Assembly (NCBI GenBank): GCA_019636875.1
Contig: JAHBWR010000005.1
Span: 1 to 64,000 of the forward strand
Direction: 5' to 3'
From: Nitrospira sp.
Lineage (GTDB): Bacteria; Nitrospirota; Nitrospiria; Nitrospirales; Nitrospiraceae
DNA length: 64,000 nt
Within the stretch, counting starts at the first letter, position 1, and each line of letters opens with the position of its first letter. Of this stretch, positions 9,945 through 18,813 are shown piece after piece. Both the position numbers and the translations under genes were made by a program. The notes below the pieces were generated by a model. It ran no database searches and was not told the DNA's origin. It was given only the letters and a program-made list of their open reading frames with translations.

Positions 9945-10040
9945 GGATTCATTCTATACCAGGTTCGCTCATTGGACCCTATGTTTCAGCGAAAGAAACG
10001 GGTTGCGCCGAAATCCAGTGGTGGGTAGGATGCCCGCATA

Positions 10041-11045
10041 ATGATTCATCCAGTTGTGACAGGTCTCCTTGTGGTCGCTGGATTACTGTGTGTGCCATCG
10101 TATCAAGGCCTGGCGCAGGCAAACAGGCCATTAGAGTCTCATCCAATCATGCTGCAACCCGTTTCTTCTGTACAACAGTGGGCGACGTTCGATTTCACAG
10201 GTTCGAACGGCTCCGGCAGTCTCAAACTCGGGCAACCGCTTGAGCTGTCGATTACTCTCGGGGGAATGTCCCCGGACCCCATGCCCATTGTAGCTATCTG
10301 TGAATCAGCAGATTTTGAATCACAAATCGTACCCTTGAAACCTGATCCGCGTTCAGCGGTGATGAATGCAGTCGCAACCCTGGTGCCCGTGGCGCACGAT
10401 CGGCTGGCTCACAACCCACGGGTTTCTCGGCTCCATGTGACCTTCGCCAGATCAACCGACACGAAATTCGAACGGGTACTGACTCGGATTATCTATCTTA
10501 CAACGAGCGACTCCAAGCCCGCTGGTGAAAGCCCTGCGTCGCTCACATCCCATCAAGCCCCTTCCGAAGACCCTTCAAGCGAAATTGATCTAGCCGCGGG
10601 CCAAGCCGAGCCTTTGCCTGGTGCAATTCCTCTGATCAACGAAGAGGTGGTAGAGGAAGACCTCCTACCGTCTCGGTCTCTACAACCGACCCTCACCTAT
10701 TGGGACCAAGTCCGTGACCTCCTAGACCGAAGCTGGAGCCGTGCCATCGGGCACATGTCGACCGCCTTGTCTCCCCACACCGTGCACATGCAATTTCGGC
10801 TGTACCCTGGCGGGCGCGCCCAGTTACTGCAGATTGCGGACGGATCAGGAACCGCTGAGATTGATCAGGCCGGTATACAAGCGATCGCCGATGCGCAGCC
10901 CTTCCCGCCCTTCCCTCTGGGCGTCGGAAACGAGCCGACTGATATTCATGTGCGACTACAGACCGGCTCAAAGTCCGGGGTACGGGACTTTCACACCGTG
11001 CGCCCTCAGCAACTTGCACGGCCAACCAGTACGCCGAACAACTGA
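10041..11045 (+). CDS. Secreted protein with TonB-C-like domain
   Basis: 334 aa. Signal peptide at residues 1-28 (ending YQGLAQA), a middle region without recognised domain (about 30-205), a proline/glutamate-rich linker, and a C-terminal segment (about 245-305) with TonB C-terminal character: MQFRLYPGGRAQLLQIADGS, then IDQAGIQAIADAQPFPPFP. TonB-C domains normally contact TonB-dependent receptors, but the N-terminus here looks cleavable rather than a TonB anchor and no ExbBD genes are near. Divergent from tdh; YceI follows 25 nt downstream. Confidence 0.7.
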   Translation: MIHPVVTGLLVVAGLLCVPSYQGLAQANRPLESHPIMLQPVSSVQQWATFDFTGSNGSGSLKLGQPLELSITLGGMSPDPMPIVAICESADFESQIVPLKPDPRSAVMNAVATLVPVAHDRLAHNPRVSRLHVTFARSTDTKFERVLTRIIYLTTSDSKPAGESPASLTSHQAPSEDPSSEIDLAAGQAEPLPGAIPLINEEVVEEDLLPSRSLQPTLTYWDQVRDLLDRSWSRAIGHMSTALSPHTVHMQFRLYPGGRAQLLQIADGSGTAEIDQAGIQAIADAQPFPPFPLGVGNEPTDIHVRLQTGSKSGVRDFHTVRPQQLARPTSTPNN

Positions 11046-11070
11046 GCTGGCCCCTCGAATGGAGGATGTC

Positions 11071-11706
11071 ATGCAGATATCACATCGCTTAGAGACGCGG
11101 TTGAAATCGAGCTGGCCATCGGGTCTGGTGATGGTAAGTCTCCTCGCATTGTTCCCAATCCCAGCCGGAGCGGAAACGGCTCGCTGGACTATCGATCAGG
11201 ATCACTCGGCGATCGAGTTTCGCGTCGCCCATATGGTGGTGTCAAAAACATCGGGGCGGTTCACCGACTACCAGGGATTCATTGAGATGGACACAGACAC
11301 GAAGACCTTGAAATCCATTGAGGCCACGATCAAGGCAGGATCCATCGATACCAATCATGACAAACGCGACGCGCATCTACGCAATGCCGATTTTTTAGAT
11401 GTCGAACGGTTTCCGACGATGACATACAAACTGTCCCAGTATCAGAAGCAAGGGGACACCTACACAATTATCGGCGACCTCACCCTGCGCGGAGTAACCA
11501 AGCAGGTCACGCTCAGTGCGACGTTCAACGGCGTCACCAAGGATCCCTGGGGGAACACGCGAGCCGGCTTCAGTGCCGATGGCACCCTCAACCGCAAAGA
11601 TTTTGGCATGGTGTGGAACAAAGTGCTTGATAGCGGTGGGCTCGTCGTGGGAGATGAGGTCCATATCCACTTGGATATCGAATGCATTAAGGCCCAAACC
11701 TCCTAG
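11071..11706 (+). CDS. YceI family periplasmic protein
   Basis: 211 aa. Signal peptide (about 1-33, ending PAGA), then the YceI lipocalin-like fold: WTIDQDHSAIEFRVAHMVVS, GxF.DYQG, IDTNHDKRDAHLRNADFLDV, LTLRGVTKQV and FGMVWNK. YceI proteins bind polyisoprenoid-like lipids in the periplasm. Start at 11071 chosen because GGAGG lies 6 nt upstream and the signal peptide begins there; a closer ATG at 11059 has no ribosome site. Confidence 0.93.
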   Translation: MQISHRLETRLKSSWPSGLVMVSLLALFPIPAGAETARWTIDQDHSAIEFRVAHMVVSKTSGRFTDYQGFIEMDTDTKTLKSIEATIKAGSIDTNHDKRDAHLRNADFLDVERFPTMTYKLSQYQKQGDTYTIIGDLTLRGVTKQVTLSATFNGVTKDPWGNTRAGFSADGTLNRKDFGMVWNKVLDSGGLVVGDEVHIHLDIECIKAQTS

Positions 11707-11758
11707 CCCACAGAGCTACAACACTGAAACAGCCGCACCAGAAATATGGTGTCAATCG

Positions 11759-12757
11759 ATGAAGGCGATGGTCCTCGATAAGACAAGCGCTGTCTCTAGC
11801 CATCCCTTACAGCTTCGAGATCAACCTCTGCCTATTCCCAAGCCTGGTCATGTCCTCGTGAGGGTCCAGGTGTGTGGCGTCTGTCGCACGGATCTCCATG
11901 TGGTGGAAGGGGAACTGCCGGACCCTACACTGCCGCTGATCCCAGGCCATCAGGCTGTCGGCACGGTGGTACAAGTCGGCTCCGAGGTTTCAGAGATCAA
12001 GGAAGGGGATCGCGTAGGGATTGCCTGGTTGCAAGGCACATGTGGTCAATGCGAGTTCTGCACGAGTGGGCGGGAAAATCTTTGTTTGAACGCCAAGTTC
12101 ACCGGCTATCAGGTCAACGGCGGATATGCCGAATATGCCCTTGTGCCTGCTCGATTCGCCTACCCTATCCCCTCGATCTTTTCAGATGATGAAGCCGCGC
12201 CCTTGCTCTGTGCCGGAATCATAGGCTATCGAGCTTTGCGATTAAGCAACATCAAGCCTGGTCAGCGCCTCGGGTTGTATGGCTTCGGCGCATCAGCTCA
12301 CATCACCATCCAGATCGCACGCCATTGGGGTTGTGAGGTGTATGTCAGTTCGCTCAAACAAGAGCATCAAGAATTGGCCAGACAATTGGGAGCGGTCTGG
12401 GTCGGCGGGGCGACGGAGATGCCACCCGATAAACTGCAGGGGTCGATTATTTTTGCTCCAGCCGGGGAGCTCGTGCCTCCGGCACTGCGCGCACTCGACC
12501 GAGGCGGAACACTGGCCTTAGCGGGCATACATATGTCGCCGATTCCGTCGTTGGACTACGACCGTGACGTGTTTGGCGAACGGGTCATCCGCAGCGTGTC
12601 CGCCAACACCAGGCAAGACGGAATCGATCTCCTACACGAAGCATCTGTGATCCCGATCAAACCACACACGGTCCGCTTTCCACTTGAGGAGGCAAACCGC
12701 GCATTACACGAATTGAAAGCGGGGAGTTTTCAAGGCGCCGCGGTGCTGACGATGTGA
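11759..12757 (+). CDS. Zinc-dependent alcohol dehydrogenase
   Basis: 332 aa MDR-family enzyme of the AdhA/AdhP group. Catalytic zinc motif CGVCRTDLHVVEG and GHQAVGTVVQVG, structural-zinc loop CGQCEFCTSGRENLC, cofactor motif LYGFGASAHI. The second G of the usual GxGxxG is replaced here (GFGASA), as in many members of this subgroup. Substrate not determinable. Start at 11759 (MKAMVLDK) from family alignment; 52 nt after yceI. Confidence 0.92.
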   Translation: MKAMVLDKTSAVSSHPLQLRDQPLPIPKPGHVLVRVQVCGVCRTDLHVVEGELPDPTLPLIPGHQAVGTVVQVGSEVSEIKEGDRVGIAWLQGTCGQCEFCTSGRENLCLNAKFTGYQVNGGYAEYALVPARFAYPIPSIFSDDEAAPLLCAGIIGYRALRLSNIKPGQRLGLYGFGASAHITIQIARHWGCEVYVSSLKQEHQELARQLGAVWVGGATEMPPDKLQGSIIFAPAGELVPPALRALDRGGTLALAGIHMSPIPSLDYDRDVFGERVIRSVSANTRQDGIDLLHEASVIPIKPHTVRFPLEEANRALHELKAGSFQGAAVLTM

Positions 12758-12918
12758 ATCAGAACGTGCAATAACTGACTGGTCGTCGCACCCGCCTTCA
12801 GTGTGCTAGTGCTTTATTCAGCCATGAATTTACGTTCCGTCCCATCAGAAAGCGGGAAAGCTCATGGCAAAATTGATCCCGCAATCCGGCGACGGGAACA
12901 AAATTGTGTAGAGAAAAT

Positions 12919-12947
12919 TTTACTCGCAGCACAAACTCTGCTATATC
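12919..12947 (+). promoter_or_regulatory. Possible promoter of the lysine-rich microgene
   Basis: TTTACT, a 17-bp spacer and TATATC, about 50 nt before the ATG at 12997. Each box differs from sigma70 consensus by two bases. It lies in a locally AT-rich stretch that contrasts with the GC-rich surroundings. Confidence 0.35.
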
Positions 12948-12996
12948 ACACATACACAATCACCATTTTTTAAAATCGAAGGGAGGTGGAGTACTC

Positions 12997-13071
12997 ATGG
13001 CAACGAAGAAAGCAGCGAAGAAGCCGGCCAAGAAGGCCGCGGCCAAGAAGCCAGCCAAGAAGAAGAAGTAG
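12997..13071 (+). CDS. 24-aa lysine/alanine-rich histone-tail-like microprotein
   Basis: ATG at 12997, TAG at 13069-13071. Composition is almost only K, A and P, with repeated AKKPAKKAA units (13 Lys, 6 Ala, 3 Pro), like the C-terminal tails of histone H1 or bacterial HU/Hc1-type proteins. A strong GGGAGGTGG ribosome site sits 8-10 nt upstream, a possible promoter at 12919-12947, and an 11-bp perfect hairpin follows at 13079. Probably a small nucleic-acid-binding basic protein. Alternative: the tail of a longer gene, but no open frame joins it upstream. Confidence 0.72.
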   Translation: MATKKAAKKPAKKAAAKKPAKKKK

Positions 13072-13078
13072 TCGTATT

Positions 13079-13110
13079 GTGAGGAGGCGGCGTCCAGATC
13101 GCCTCCTCAC
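13079..13110. terminator. Perfect 11-bp hairpin after the microgene
   Basis: GTGAGGAGGCG (13079-13089), a 10-nt loop, CGCCTCCTCAC (13100-13110). It starts 7 nt after the microgene stop codon. There is no T-run behind it, so it may be a non-canonical terminator or a 3' stabiliser. Confidence 0.6.
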
Positions 13111-13393
13111 CATTCCCACATCATCGATCGTCCTCACCCCCGCACCACATCGCACAAGTCGATGCCCAAACGAACGCTCCTTCGGTAACGCGTCCGAGAG
13201 ATTTGCCCCAGACAGAATTCACAACTACCGACGAGAGCTCCCACTCACTAACCAGCCCTCCAACGGGATAGAATCGGCAAAGGTGCTCAGATGCAACCAG
13301 ATTCAATGAGGAAGAGAGCCGCATGAGATGAGGAATTCAGAACACGACGACAGAACTGCTGGTAGGCTGAGTGCCCCACAAGCAAACAGCGGA

Positions 13394-13433
13394 CAGAAAA
13401 AGAAAGGGGAGGTGATCACCACATCACCTCCCC
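13394..13433 (-). terminator. Rho-independent terminator, leftward
   Basis: Perfect 11-bp stem GGGGAGGTGAT / ATCACCTCCCC (13406-13416 and 13423-13433) with a 6-nt loop. On the minus strand it is followed by a T-rich tail (complement of AGAAAAAGAAA at 13395-13405). It terminates something transcribed leftward; the nearest candidate is the 23-codon ORF at 13424-13495. Confidence 0.8.
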
Positions 13434-13495
13434 CAGTTCCTTCGCACCAGGAGAGACTCCATGGCGTAAAGAAAGCAGCAGTCGAATCCTAGCAT
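13424..13495 (-). CDS. Candidate 23-aa microprotein or leader peptide
   Basis: Minus-strand ATG at 13495 with AGGGGGA 5-6 nt upstream and TGA at 13426-13424, inside the terminator stem. The peptide begins MLGFDCCFLYAMESLL and ends in a basic RRNWGR. Just upstream on that strand (13510-13545) is the most AT-rich patch of the neighbourhood. Promoter-like patch, ribosome site, short ORF and intrinsic terminator together form a complete minigene. The coding call is uncertain; it could equally be a structured small RNA. Confidence 0.35.
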   Translation of the reverse strand: MLGFDCCFLYAMESLLVRRNWGR

Positions 13496-13764
13496 GAATT
13501 TCCCCCTAGAAAACAGAATAAATAAATTAATATAATCAACAGGTTGGGAAATTCTCATCGGCGATGCGAACTGGAAGAGGCCTAGGCGAGGATCATGATT
13601 AAGCGAGCCTAGTGCCCGGTTGAGGCGAAAGAACCGAACGTTGGCTACCCCCTGGGTTCTAGACTTCCAGTAACAGCTCCCCCTACACCGTGGGATACCC
13701 GGATATACTCCCTGGCAAGCTTCTGAACCCCTTACAACGTCTGGCTGAAACACCCATGCAAACC

Positions 13765-14637
13765 TTATCGCTTTCGGTTGAGCATACTCGCTGCCTGCTC
13801 TGACACTTCTTTCACCAAGATTCCCATCTTGGGATGCGACGGTTCACAATCAACCGGCCAGTCGTGGTGCCGCAACCGCTCGCTCGTGGTGGGACCGATC
13901 GAAGCAATGACCATCTTCGTCAATGCCGTGCGAAAGGCCTCCACCCGTCCCCGTCCATCCTGTTCCAAGACATGCATGACGTGGTCCACCTGAGCCGCAT
14001 TGGTGATCAGGATCACATCAACACACCCTGCTGTAATCTGATCGAGCATATGACGTATGGAACTCAGGTCTTCTGGTAGAGCCCATTTGTAGATCGGAAC
14101 CGGAAACACGTCCGCACCTCGCTGCTCCAATGCGTGCACAAAGTCTGGGTTAGAGACTCCGTATTCCTGTACAGCAACTCGCAGGTCTTTCACGGGCCGA
14201 TGTTGATCCAGCACGGCAATCACATCTGTCCAGATATTGGGCTCCGGGACCGTGAGCGTCGCGTGAAGACCGACAGACTTGAGAGCTGCAACCGACTTGG
14301 GGCCACGTGCCACAATGGTCGTCAGTTGGAGAGCAGTCATGACTGATGACCAAGAGAAGCGTGTCTTGAGCAGATCAAACAATGTTGTTGTCCCGACACC
14401 GGTCAGGAGGATCAGCAAGTCAACGCGGCCGGCCATGAGCCGTACCCCGAACTCGTGCACGACTGGATTGTCTTGGAGTCGGACCTCTCGCAGAATCGGA
14501 GCAACCAGTGGCCGCCCGCCGTAGCGTTCGATCAGACGGGTGATCTCGGTGGCCATCCGACTTTCGAACGCAGCTATGGTCATGCCGTTGAATGCCATGG
14601 AGGTTATGATCGTACCATAGCCGTCCAGCACAACCAT
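13765..14637 (-). CDS. hemD: Uroporphyrinogen-III synthase family protein
   Basis: 290 aa. Two-lobed HemD pattern: the first lobe with FESRMATEITRLIERYGGRPLVAP and a second lobe with VDVILITNAAQVDHVMHVL and VIASIGPTTSERLRHHDW. HemD cyclises hydroxymethylbilane to uroporphyrinogen III in tetrapyrrole (heme, siroheme, heme d1) synthesis; primary sequence is poorly conserved, so the call rests on these blocks. No other heme gene adjoins. The start is ambiguous: ATGs at 14637 and 14598 (MAFNGMTIAAFES) both lack a clear ribosome site; the second begins closer to the family start. Confidence 0.82.
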   Translation of the reverse strand: MVVLDGYGTIITSMAFNGMTIAAFESRMATEITRLIERYGGRPLVAPILREVRLQDNPVVHEFGVRLMAGRVDLLILLTGVGTTTLFDLLKTRFSWSSVMTALQLTTIVARGPKSVAALKSVGLHATLTVPEPNIWTDVIAVLDQHRPVKDLRVAVQEYGVSNPDFVHALEQRGADVFPVPIYKWALPEDLSSIRHMLDQITAGCVDVILITNAAQVDHVMHVLEQDGRGRVEAFRTALTKMVIASIGPTTSERLRHHDWPVDCEPSHPKMGILVKEVSEQAASMLNRKR

Positions 14638-14721
14638 CTCAGCGGATTTTTCATTGACGACTTAGCAGTCGTCTCCCTACTATACAGACTTCGCTCTGAC
14701 GTACTCACTCATTGCACTGAC

Positions 14722-15159
14722 ATGACCACTTCACTCCATCGAGGCCTTCGCCACCTAGCACTCCGTGTGATGGACCTCCCTCGCTCGCGCCGATTTTATG
14801 AAGAGCTCCTCGGCTTTCATCCTGTATGGGAACCGGATCCGGACAATGTGTATTTCAGCTCTGGAAATGACAACTTGGCCCTTCATCAGATCTCCGAGAG
14901 CGAACGAGCTTCCTACGATCCCTCGAAGACCCAACTGCTTGATCATCTCGGAGTGATCTTGGAGAGCCCACAGGCAGTCGATCAGATGTACCAGAGCATC
15001 GCGCCCCGGATTGAGACAATGGGTGGACGCATCGCCAAGGAACCGAAGCAGCACCGTGACGGCAGTTATTCATTCTATTTTTCCGACCCCGACGGCAACG
15101 TGATCCAGGCCCTGTACGAACCGGCAATCAGTGCACTACGGTTCACCGCCAACCCATAA
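14722..15159 (+). CDS. VOC/glyoxalase superfamily protein
   Basis: 145 aa, one VOC domain: RGLRHLALRVMDLPRSRRFYEELLGFHPVW at the N-terminus (His as first metal ligand) and YSFYFSDPDGNVIQALYEP at the C-terminus (Glu/Gln metal-ligand region). Members bind a divalent metal and act as glyoxalases, dioxygenases or resistance proteins; the substrate here is unknown. It is divergent from hemD and 5 nt ahead of the MBL-fold gene, so the two are probably co-translated. Start at 14722 chosen by domain start. Confidence 0.85.
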   Translation: MTTSLHRGLRHLALRVMDLPRSRRFYEELLGFHPVWEPDPDNVYFSSGNDNLALHQISESERASYDPSKTQLLDHLGVILESPQAVDQMYQSIAPRIETMGGRIAKEPKQHRDGSYSFYFSDPDGNVIQALYEPAISALRFTANP

Positions 15160-15164
15160 GCCCG

Positions 15165-16769
15165 ATGTGGACTGCTATTCCGCACAACCACTACGTCAGT
15201 CTCGTCCCCTGGTGTTGGGTCCAATTGGAGAGTGCGGCGCCTCCTGGCCCATTCCCGTTCATCGGTGGTATCGCCCCTGAAGTCGTTGCCAGCCTGCATG
15301 AGGCCCATAGCCTTATGGCAAGTGCCATCGATACGGCAATCAGCGATGTCTTCTCAAAACGGGCACCGCTCGATGATCCTGATCGCAGACAACGGCTGGA
15401 AGATGCCTATGCTGAACTAGTCAATGCGCGTCCCTATCTTAAACAGCACATTCACTGCGGTCGTCGGCCAGAGGGGACATACCATTGGGATTACCCGATC
15501 GATCCGACCAAATCGGCCACCGTCACCAATGGTGGCCTCCGCATTTTTCATGCGGTCAACCGACAAGCGCTGCCAATGGGCTTCAATGACCGTCGCCTCA
15601 GCCCATCCGTAGGGAAACTCCTCGGCTTACTCGACGGCACTCATACGGCCGATGCGCTACGATCCGCCATCGCCGCTATGCCTCGCGATGCACAAGGCCT
15701 ACTCATGAAATTGCTCGAAACACTGCAGCAGTATGGATGCCTGGCCACTTCGCCTTCAGCTTTGGCCCATCGCCATTGGTTCGAGGTCGTCCAGGATCAG
15801 GACACAGTCCATCTTGGACACGCGGCTCTGCTTTATCGACAACGTGGGTCTGTCTTCTTATTCGATCCATGGCTGCTGCCCTGGTTTGCCGAATCACCGT
15901 TGCCGTCGCTCTGGGGTCCGCTGTTACCGAAACCTGCCGCCGTATTTCTCACGCACGATCACGACGATCACGTCGATTCTCGCACCTTGCTCCATTTGCC
16001 TAAAGACATCCCGATCATTGTTCCCAGTCGACGAAACCGGAAACAGTTGTACTTCGATTATCGAGCCTTGCTCGAAGAATTGGGGTTTGATCAAGTCATC
16101 GAGCTGGCCCATGGCGAAAGTTGGGCCTTTGAAGGTGGCACAGTCGTTTCAGTCCCGTTCTATGGAGAAGACCCGTGTGACTTAGAAATGCCGAGAAATT
16201 GCTACTTGATCTCTGATCGTGGGTACAATGTCCTCGTTCATGCCGATAGCGGTCCGACGAACAGCGGACGATCGGCGCTCAAGGATCATGTCATTCATCG
16301 ACTCGTGGAACGGTATGGGGCGATTTCCCTCGTGCTCGCCTCGCAGCAGCAACTGCTGGAAATCAGAAGCCATGCGGCTCACGCACCGCTGTCCCACCCC
16401 GGAAAATGGTTGGATGTCGGCGAGAACGGCTACCTCACCAACGGCTACCTTGCCGAACTCTGTGCCGCCGCCCATACGCGAATGTTTGTTTCCTATGCGA
16501 CCGGAGGCGCGGACTGGTATCCGGATCACCTGTCCTTCATGTTCAGCCACCGCAATCCTTCCAGGACGGCACTCCTAACGGCTCACTGGGAAGATCCCCA
16601 GAAATTGAAAGGCCTTCTTGATTCTCAAGAATGTCGCTATCATCGTGCCCATGCCCTCGATCTCTATCGGGCAACGAGTCAAGGCGAGATTCAGGTCATC
16701 TCATCGGCGGATGCCCTCGCTCCGCTCAATCTGTATTGTCTCGACCATGGCAACCCGCCATTCATGTAG
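15165..16769 (+). CDS. MBL-fold hydrolase with central PqqD-like segment
   Basis: 534 aa. Residues about 200-480 form a metallo-beta-lactamase fold: HDHDDH metal motif at 264-269, HADSG with D361. Residues about 122-195 (GGLRIFHAVNRQALPMGF, then LGLLDGTHTADALRSAI) resemble the PqqD/RiPP-recognition winged helix in spacing and sequence. The N-terminal ~120 residues are unrecognised. Such combinations occur in peptide-modification or cofactor pathways, but no precursor peptide or radical SAM gene is visible here. It sits directly behind the VOC gene. The MBL assignment is firm; PqqD-like is inference by eye. Confidence 0.75.
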   Translation: MWTAIPHNHYVSLVPWCWVQLESAAPPGPFPFIGGIAPEVVASLHEAHSLMASAIDTAISDVFSKRAPLDDPDRRQRLEDAYAELVNARPYLKQHIHCGRRPEGTYHWDYPIDPTKSATVTNGGLRIFHAVNRQALPMGFNDRRLSPSVGKLLGLLDGTHTADALRSAIAAMPRDAQGLLMKLLETLQQYGCLATSPSALAHRHWFEVVQDQDTVHLGHAALLYRQRGSVFLFDPWLLPWFAESPLPSLWGPLLPKPAAVFLTHDHDDHVDSRTLLHLPKDIPIIVPSRRNRKQLYFDYRALLEELGFDQVIELAHGESWAFEGGTVVSVPFYGEDPCDLEMPRNCYLISDRGYNVLVHADSGPTNSGRSALKDHVIHRLVERYGAISLVLASQQQLLEIRSHAAHAPLSHPGKWLDVGENGYLTNGYLAELCAAAHTRMFVSYATGGADWYPDHLSFMFSHRNPSRTALLTAHWEDPQKLKGLLDSQECRYHRAHALDLYRATSQGEIQVISSADALAPLNLYCLDHGNPPFM

Positions 16770-16814
16770 TATGACAAACAGCACTAAGCATTCATCATGG
16801 CAGGAGAATCGTAC

Positions 16815-17837
16815 ATGAACAACCAACAACCAGCTATTCTGGTCACGGGAGTCGCCGGATTCATAGGATTTCACGTGGCCAATCGTCTGCTGGACAGAGG
16901 CGAACACGTCATCGGTCTCGATAACATCAACGACTACTACGACGTCCGGCTAAAAGAAGCTCGCCTCGCCCAATTGAAGACACGCGAGCGATTCACCTTC
17001 GTCAAGCTGGATCTTGCTGACCGACAGGGCATGCGCAACCTCTTCGCCGACAACACGATACGACGAGTCGTGCATCTCGCCGCTCAAGCCGGTGTGCGCT
17101 ATTCACTCGTGAACCCTCATGCCTACACCGAGAGCAACATCGAAGGGTTTATGAATATTCTCGAAGGCTGTCGACACGCTGGGATCGACCACCTCGTCTA
17201 CGCGTCCTCCAGCTCCGTGTATGGCGGCAACACTCACATGCCGTTTTCCATTCATGATAACGTCGACCATCCGGTGTCGCTCTATGCCGCGAGCAAGAAA
17301 GCCAACGAACTGATGGCACACTGTTATGCGCATCTCTATCGACTGCCCTGCACCGGTCTTCGATTTTTTACCGTTTATGGCCCTTGGGGACGGCCCGACA
17401 TGGCCCTCTTCATCTTTACCAAAGCAATCTTGGAAGGCAGACCGATCGATGTGTTCAACCAGGGGAAGATGCAACGAGATTTTACCTATGTAGACGACAT
17501 CGTCGACGGTGTCATCCGGACGCTTGATCATCCTGCGACGGCGAACGCAGCATGGTCAGGAGAGAAGCCGGACCCAGGAACGAGCTCGGCGCCGGCTAGA
17601 ATCTACAACATCGGCAATCACCGGCCTGTTGAACTGCTGCACTTCATCGAGGTGCTGGAAAAGGCATTGGGGAAGAACGCTGAAAAGAGGCTGTTGCCGT
17701 TGCAACCGGGAGACGTTCCAGCAACATATGCCGATATCGACGATCTCACGACCGATGTCGGCTTCAAACCGACCACCCCAATTGAAGTAGGAATTCCTCG
17801 ATTTGTGCAGTGGTATCGGGAGTTTTATCGAGCCTGA
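16815..17837 (+). CDS. NAD-dependent UDP-glucuronate 4-epimerase-like
   Basis: 340 aa extended short-chain dehydrogenase. Cofactor motif [17 protein letters not shown] at the N-terminus, [17 protein letters not shown] typical of the UDP-GlcA epimerase (CapI/LspL) group, SSSSVYGG, catalytic YAASKKANE, and [16 protein letters not shown]. Likely interconverts UDP-glucuronate and UDP-galacturonate for surface polysaccharide. Start at 16815 ([12 protein letters not shown]) has AGGAGA 8 nt upstream; the frame is open 6 codons earlier to a second ATG. 45 nt behind the MBL gene. Confidence 0.92.
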   Translation: MNNQQPAILVTGVAGFIGFHVANRLLDRGEHVIGLDNINDYYDVRLKEARLAQLKTRERFTFVKLDLADRQGMRNLFADNTIRRVVHLAAQAGVRYSLVNPHAYTESNIEGFMNILEGCRHAGIDHLVYASSSSVYGGNTHMPFSIHDNVDHPVSLYAASKKANELMAHCYAHLYRLPCTGLRFFTVYGPWGRPDMALFIFTKAILEGRPIDVFNQGKMQRDFTYVDDIVDGVIRTLDHPATANAAWSGEKPDPGTSSAPARIYNIGNHRPVELLHFIEVLEKALGKNAEKRLLPLQPGDVPATYADIDDLTTDVGFKPTTPIEVGIPRFVQWYREFYRA

Positions 17838-17853
17838 CGTAGCTACTCGGCGC

Positions 17854-18417
17854 TTAATAACATCCGATTGGCACAAATCCCGTCCCGAAAAGTCTGGACA
17901 GGGCAATATAGCGGGCATTATCGTAAAATGAGTAGCTTGGCCCACGCTGATTGCGCCCGGTGATATCTCCCCCGTAGGACGGATCGGACCCAAAGAAAAA
18001 TCCTCCCCGCGTCTTCTGTACCAGATGCATCCATTCTGAATAGAGTGCACAGACTTCCTGCTGAACAGAGCCGGATGATGCAATGCCTGCATGCCAATCC
18101 CGCGCCCAGTCCGGGACCTGATGTACGATCATCTCAGACGAATGATCCTGGTGGGGGGACACCTCATAGTGGGGTGCCCCGGCGGTCAGAGTTCGTGGAG
18201 CAGTGGGCATAGTCTCTAAATCGGGTACGACGGAAATAGGCTTGAGTGCCAATGCAGAACATCCATCTTTCTCTTTGTTGGTATACAGATAGCTACCATC
18301 TGTTTGTAGGCACTCCCAAGTCGTCGCGCTTCCGGAGGTCGAATCATCGAAGGCTGCGGCACCAGAGGCAACTGCGAAGATGACTGCCGAGAGACACAAT
18401 GAATGGTTCAGTCGCAT
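17854..18417 (-). CDS. Secreted DUF4124-like hypothetical protein
   Basis: 187 aa from the ATG at 18417, preceded by GGAGGT. Signal peptide of about 24 residues (ends GAAAF). The next ~35 residues (WECLQTDGSYLYTNKEKDGC) resemble the DUF4124 region of small periplasmic proteins. The C-terminal part has two conserved-looking cysteines and GGFFFGSDPSYGGDITGRNQ, which I do not recognise. Convergent with the epimerase gene (16 nt between stops). Confidence 0.68.
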   Translation of the reverse strand: MRLNHSLCLSAVIFAVASGAAAFDDSTSGSATTWECLQTDGSYLYTNKEKDGCSALALKPISVVPDLETMPTAPRTLTAGAPHYEVSPHQDHSSEMIVHQVPDWARDWHAGIASSGSVQQEVCALYSEWMHLVQKTRGGFFFGSDPSYGGDITGRNQRGPSYSFYDNARYIALSRLFGTGFVPIGCY

Positions 18418-18813
18418 GTGGCACCTCCAGATCCCGAAGCACACGTCGTGGTTGCCGAGTCTATGGTGCCCACACCCTACGGAATGCCCTCTTTTTTCGT
18501 CTATGCCTCTTTGGAGGGGGAAACTCCAGCTGGAGCGGCGTTTTCCGTCCTGTCCTTTGTCTTCTACGCCTACTCATGCTTCGTTGTTGCCAACAGAACA
18601 GCGTCAAGGCTAGAAGAATTCCCCCTCTCTTCACACGCATTTCACATCCATATATCCAGCTTTGCCTTGTCCCGCATGGCGCGCTCAGGTATCCTGCGTA
18701 TCACTTCCGTGATAGCTGATCGATCGTGCGCGTATTCCGATTGGAACGATGTTGCGGCAGAACCGTCAATCAGCAGAATCGTTGAGTTACCAGAAGTGAG
18801 ATGAATCAGTAAC
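18418..18813. other. Intergenic stretch, no gene seen
   Basis: About 396 bases between divergent genes. Rightward frames are open here, but none has protein character or a ribosome site. No strong hairpin or repeat seen; it must carry promoters for both neighbours. Confidence 0.4.

Larger units (their letters stand above)
13072..13764. other. Intergenic stretch with two hairpins and AT-rich patch
   Basis: About 690 bases between the lysine-rich microgene and hemD. It holds the hairpins at 13079-13110 and 13394-13433, the candidate minigene at 13424-13495 and an AT-rich segment at 13505-13545. In 13111-13393 and 13546-13764 I see no gene or repeat. Confidence 0.5.

Noticed and set aside
13496-13753. 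Upstream extension of the 23-codon ORF to 109 codons
   Set aside because: No protein character and no ribosome site at 13753; it runs through an AT-rich promoter-like patch, so only the short form is considered.
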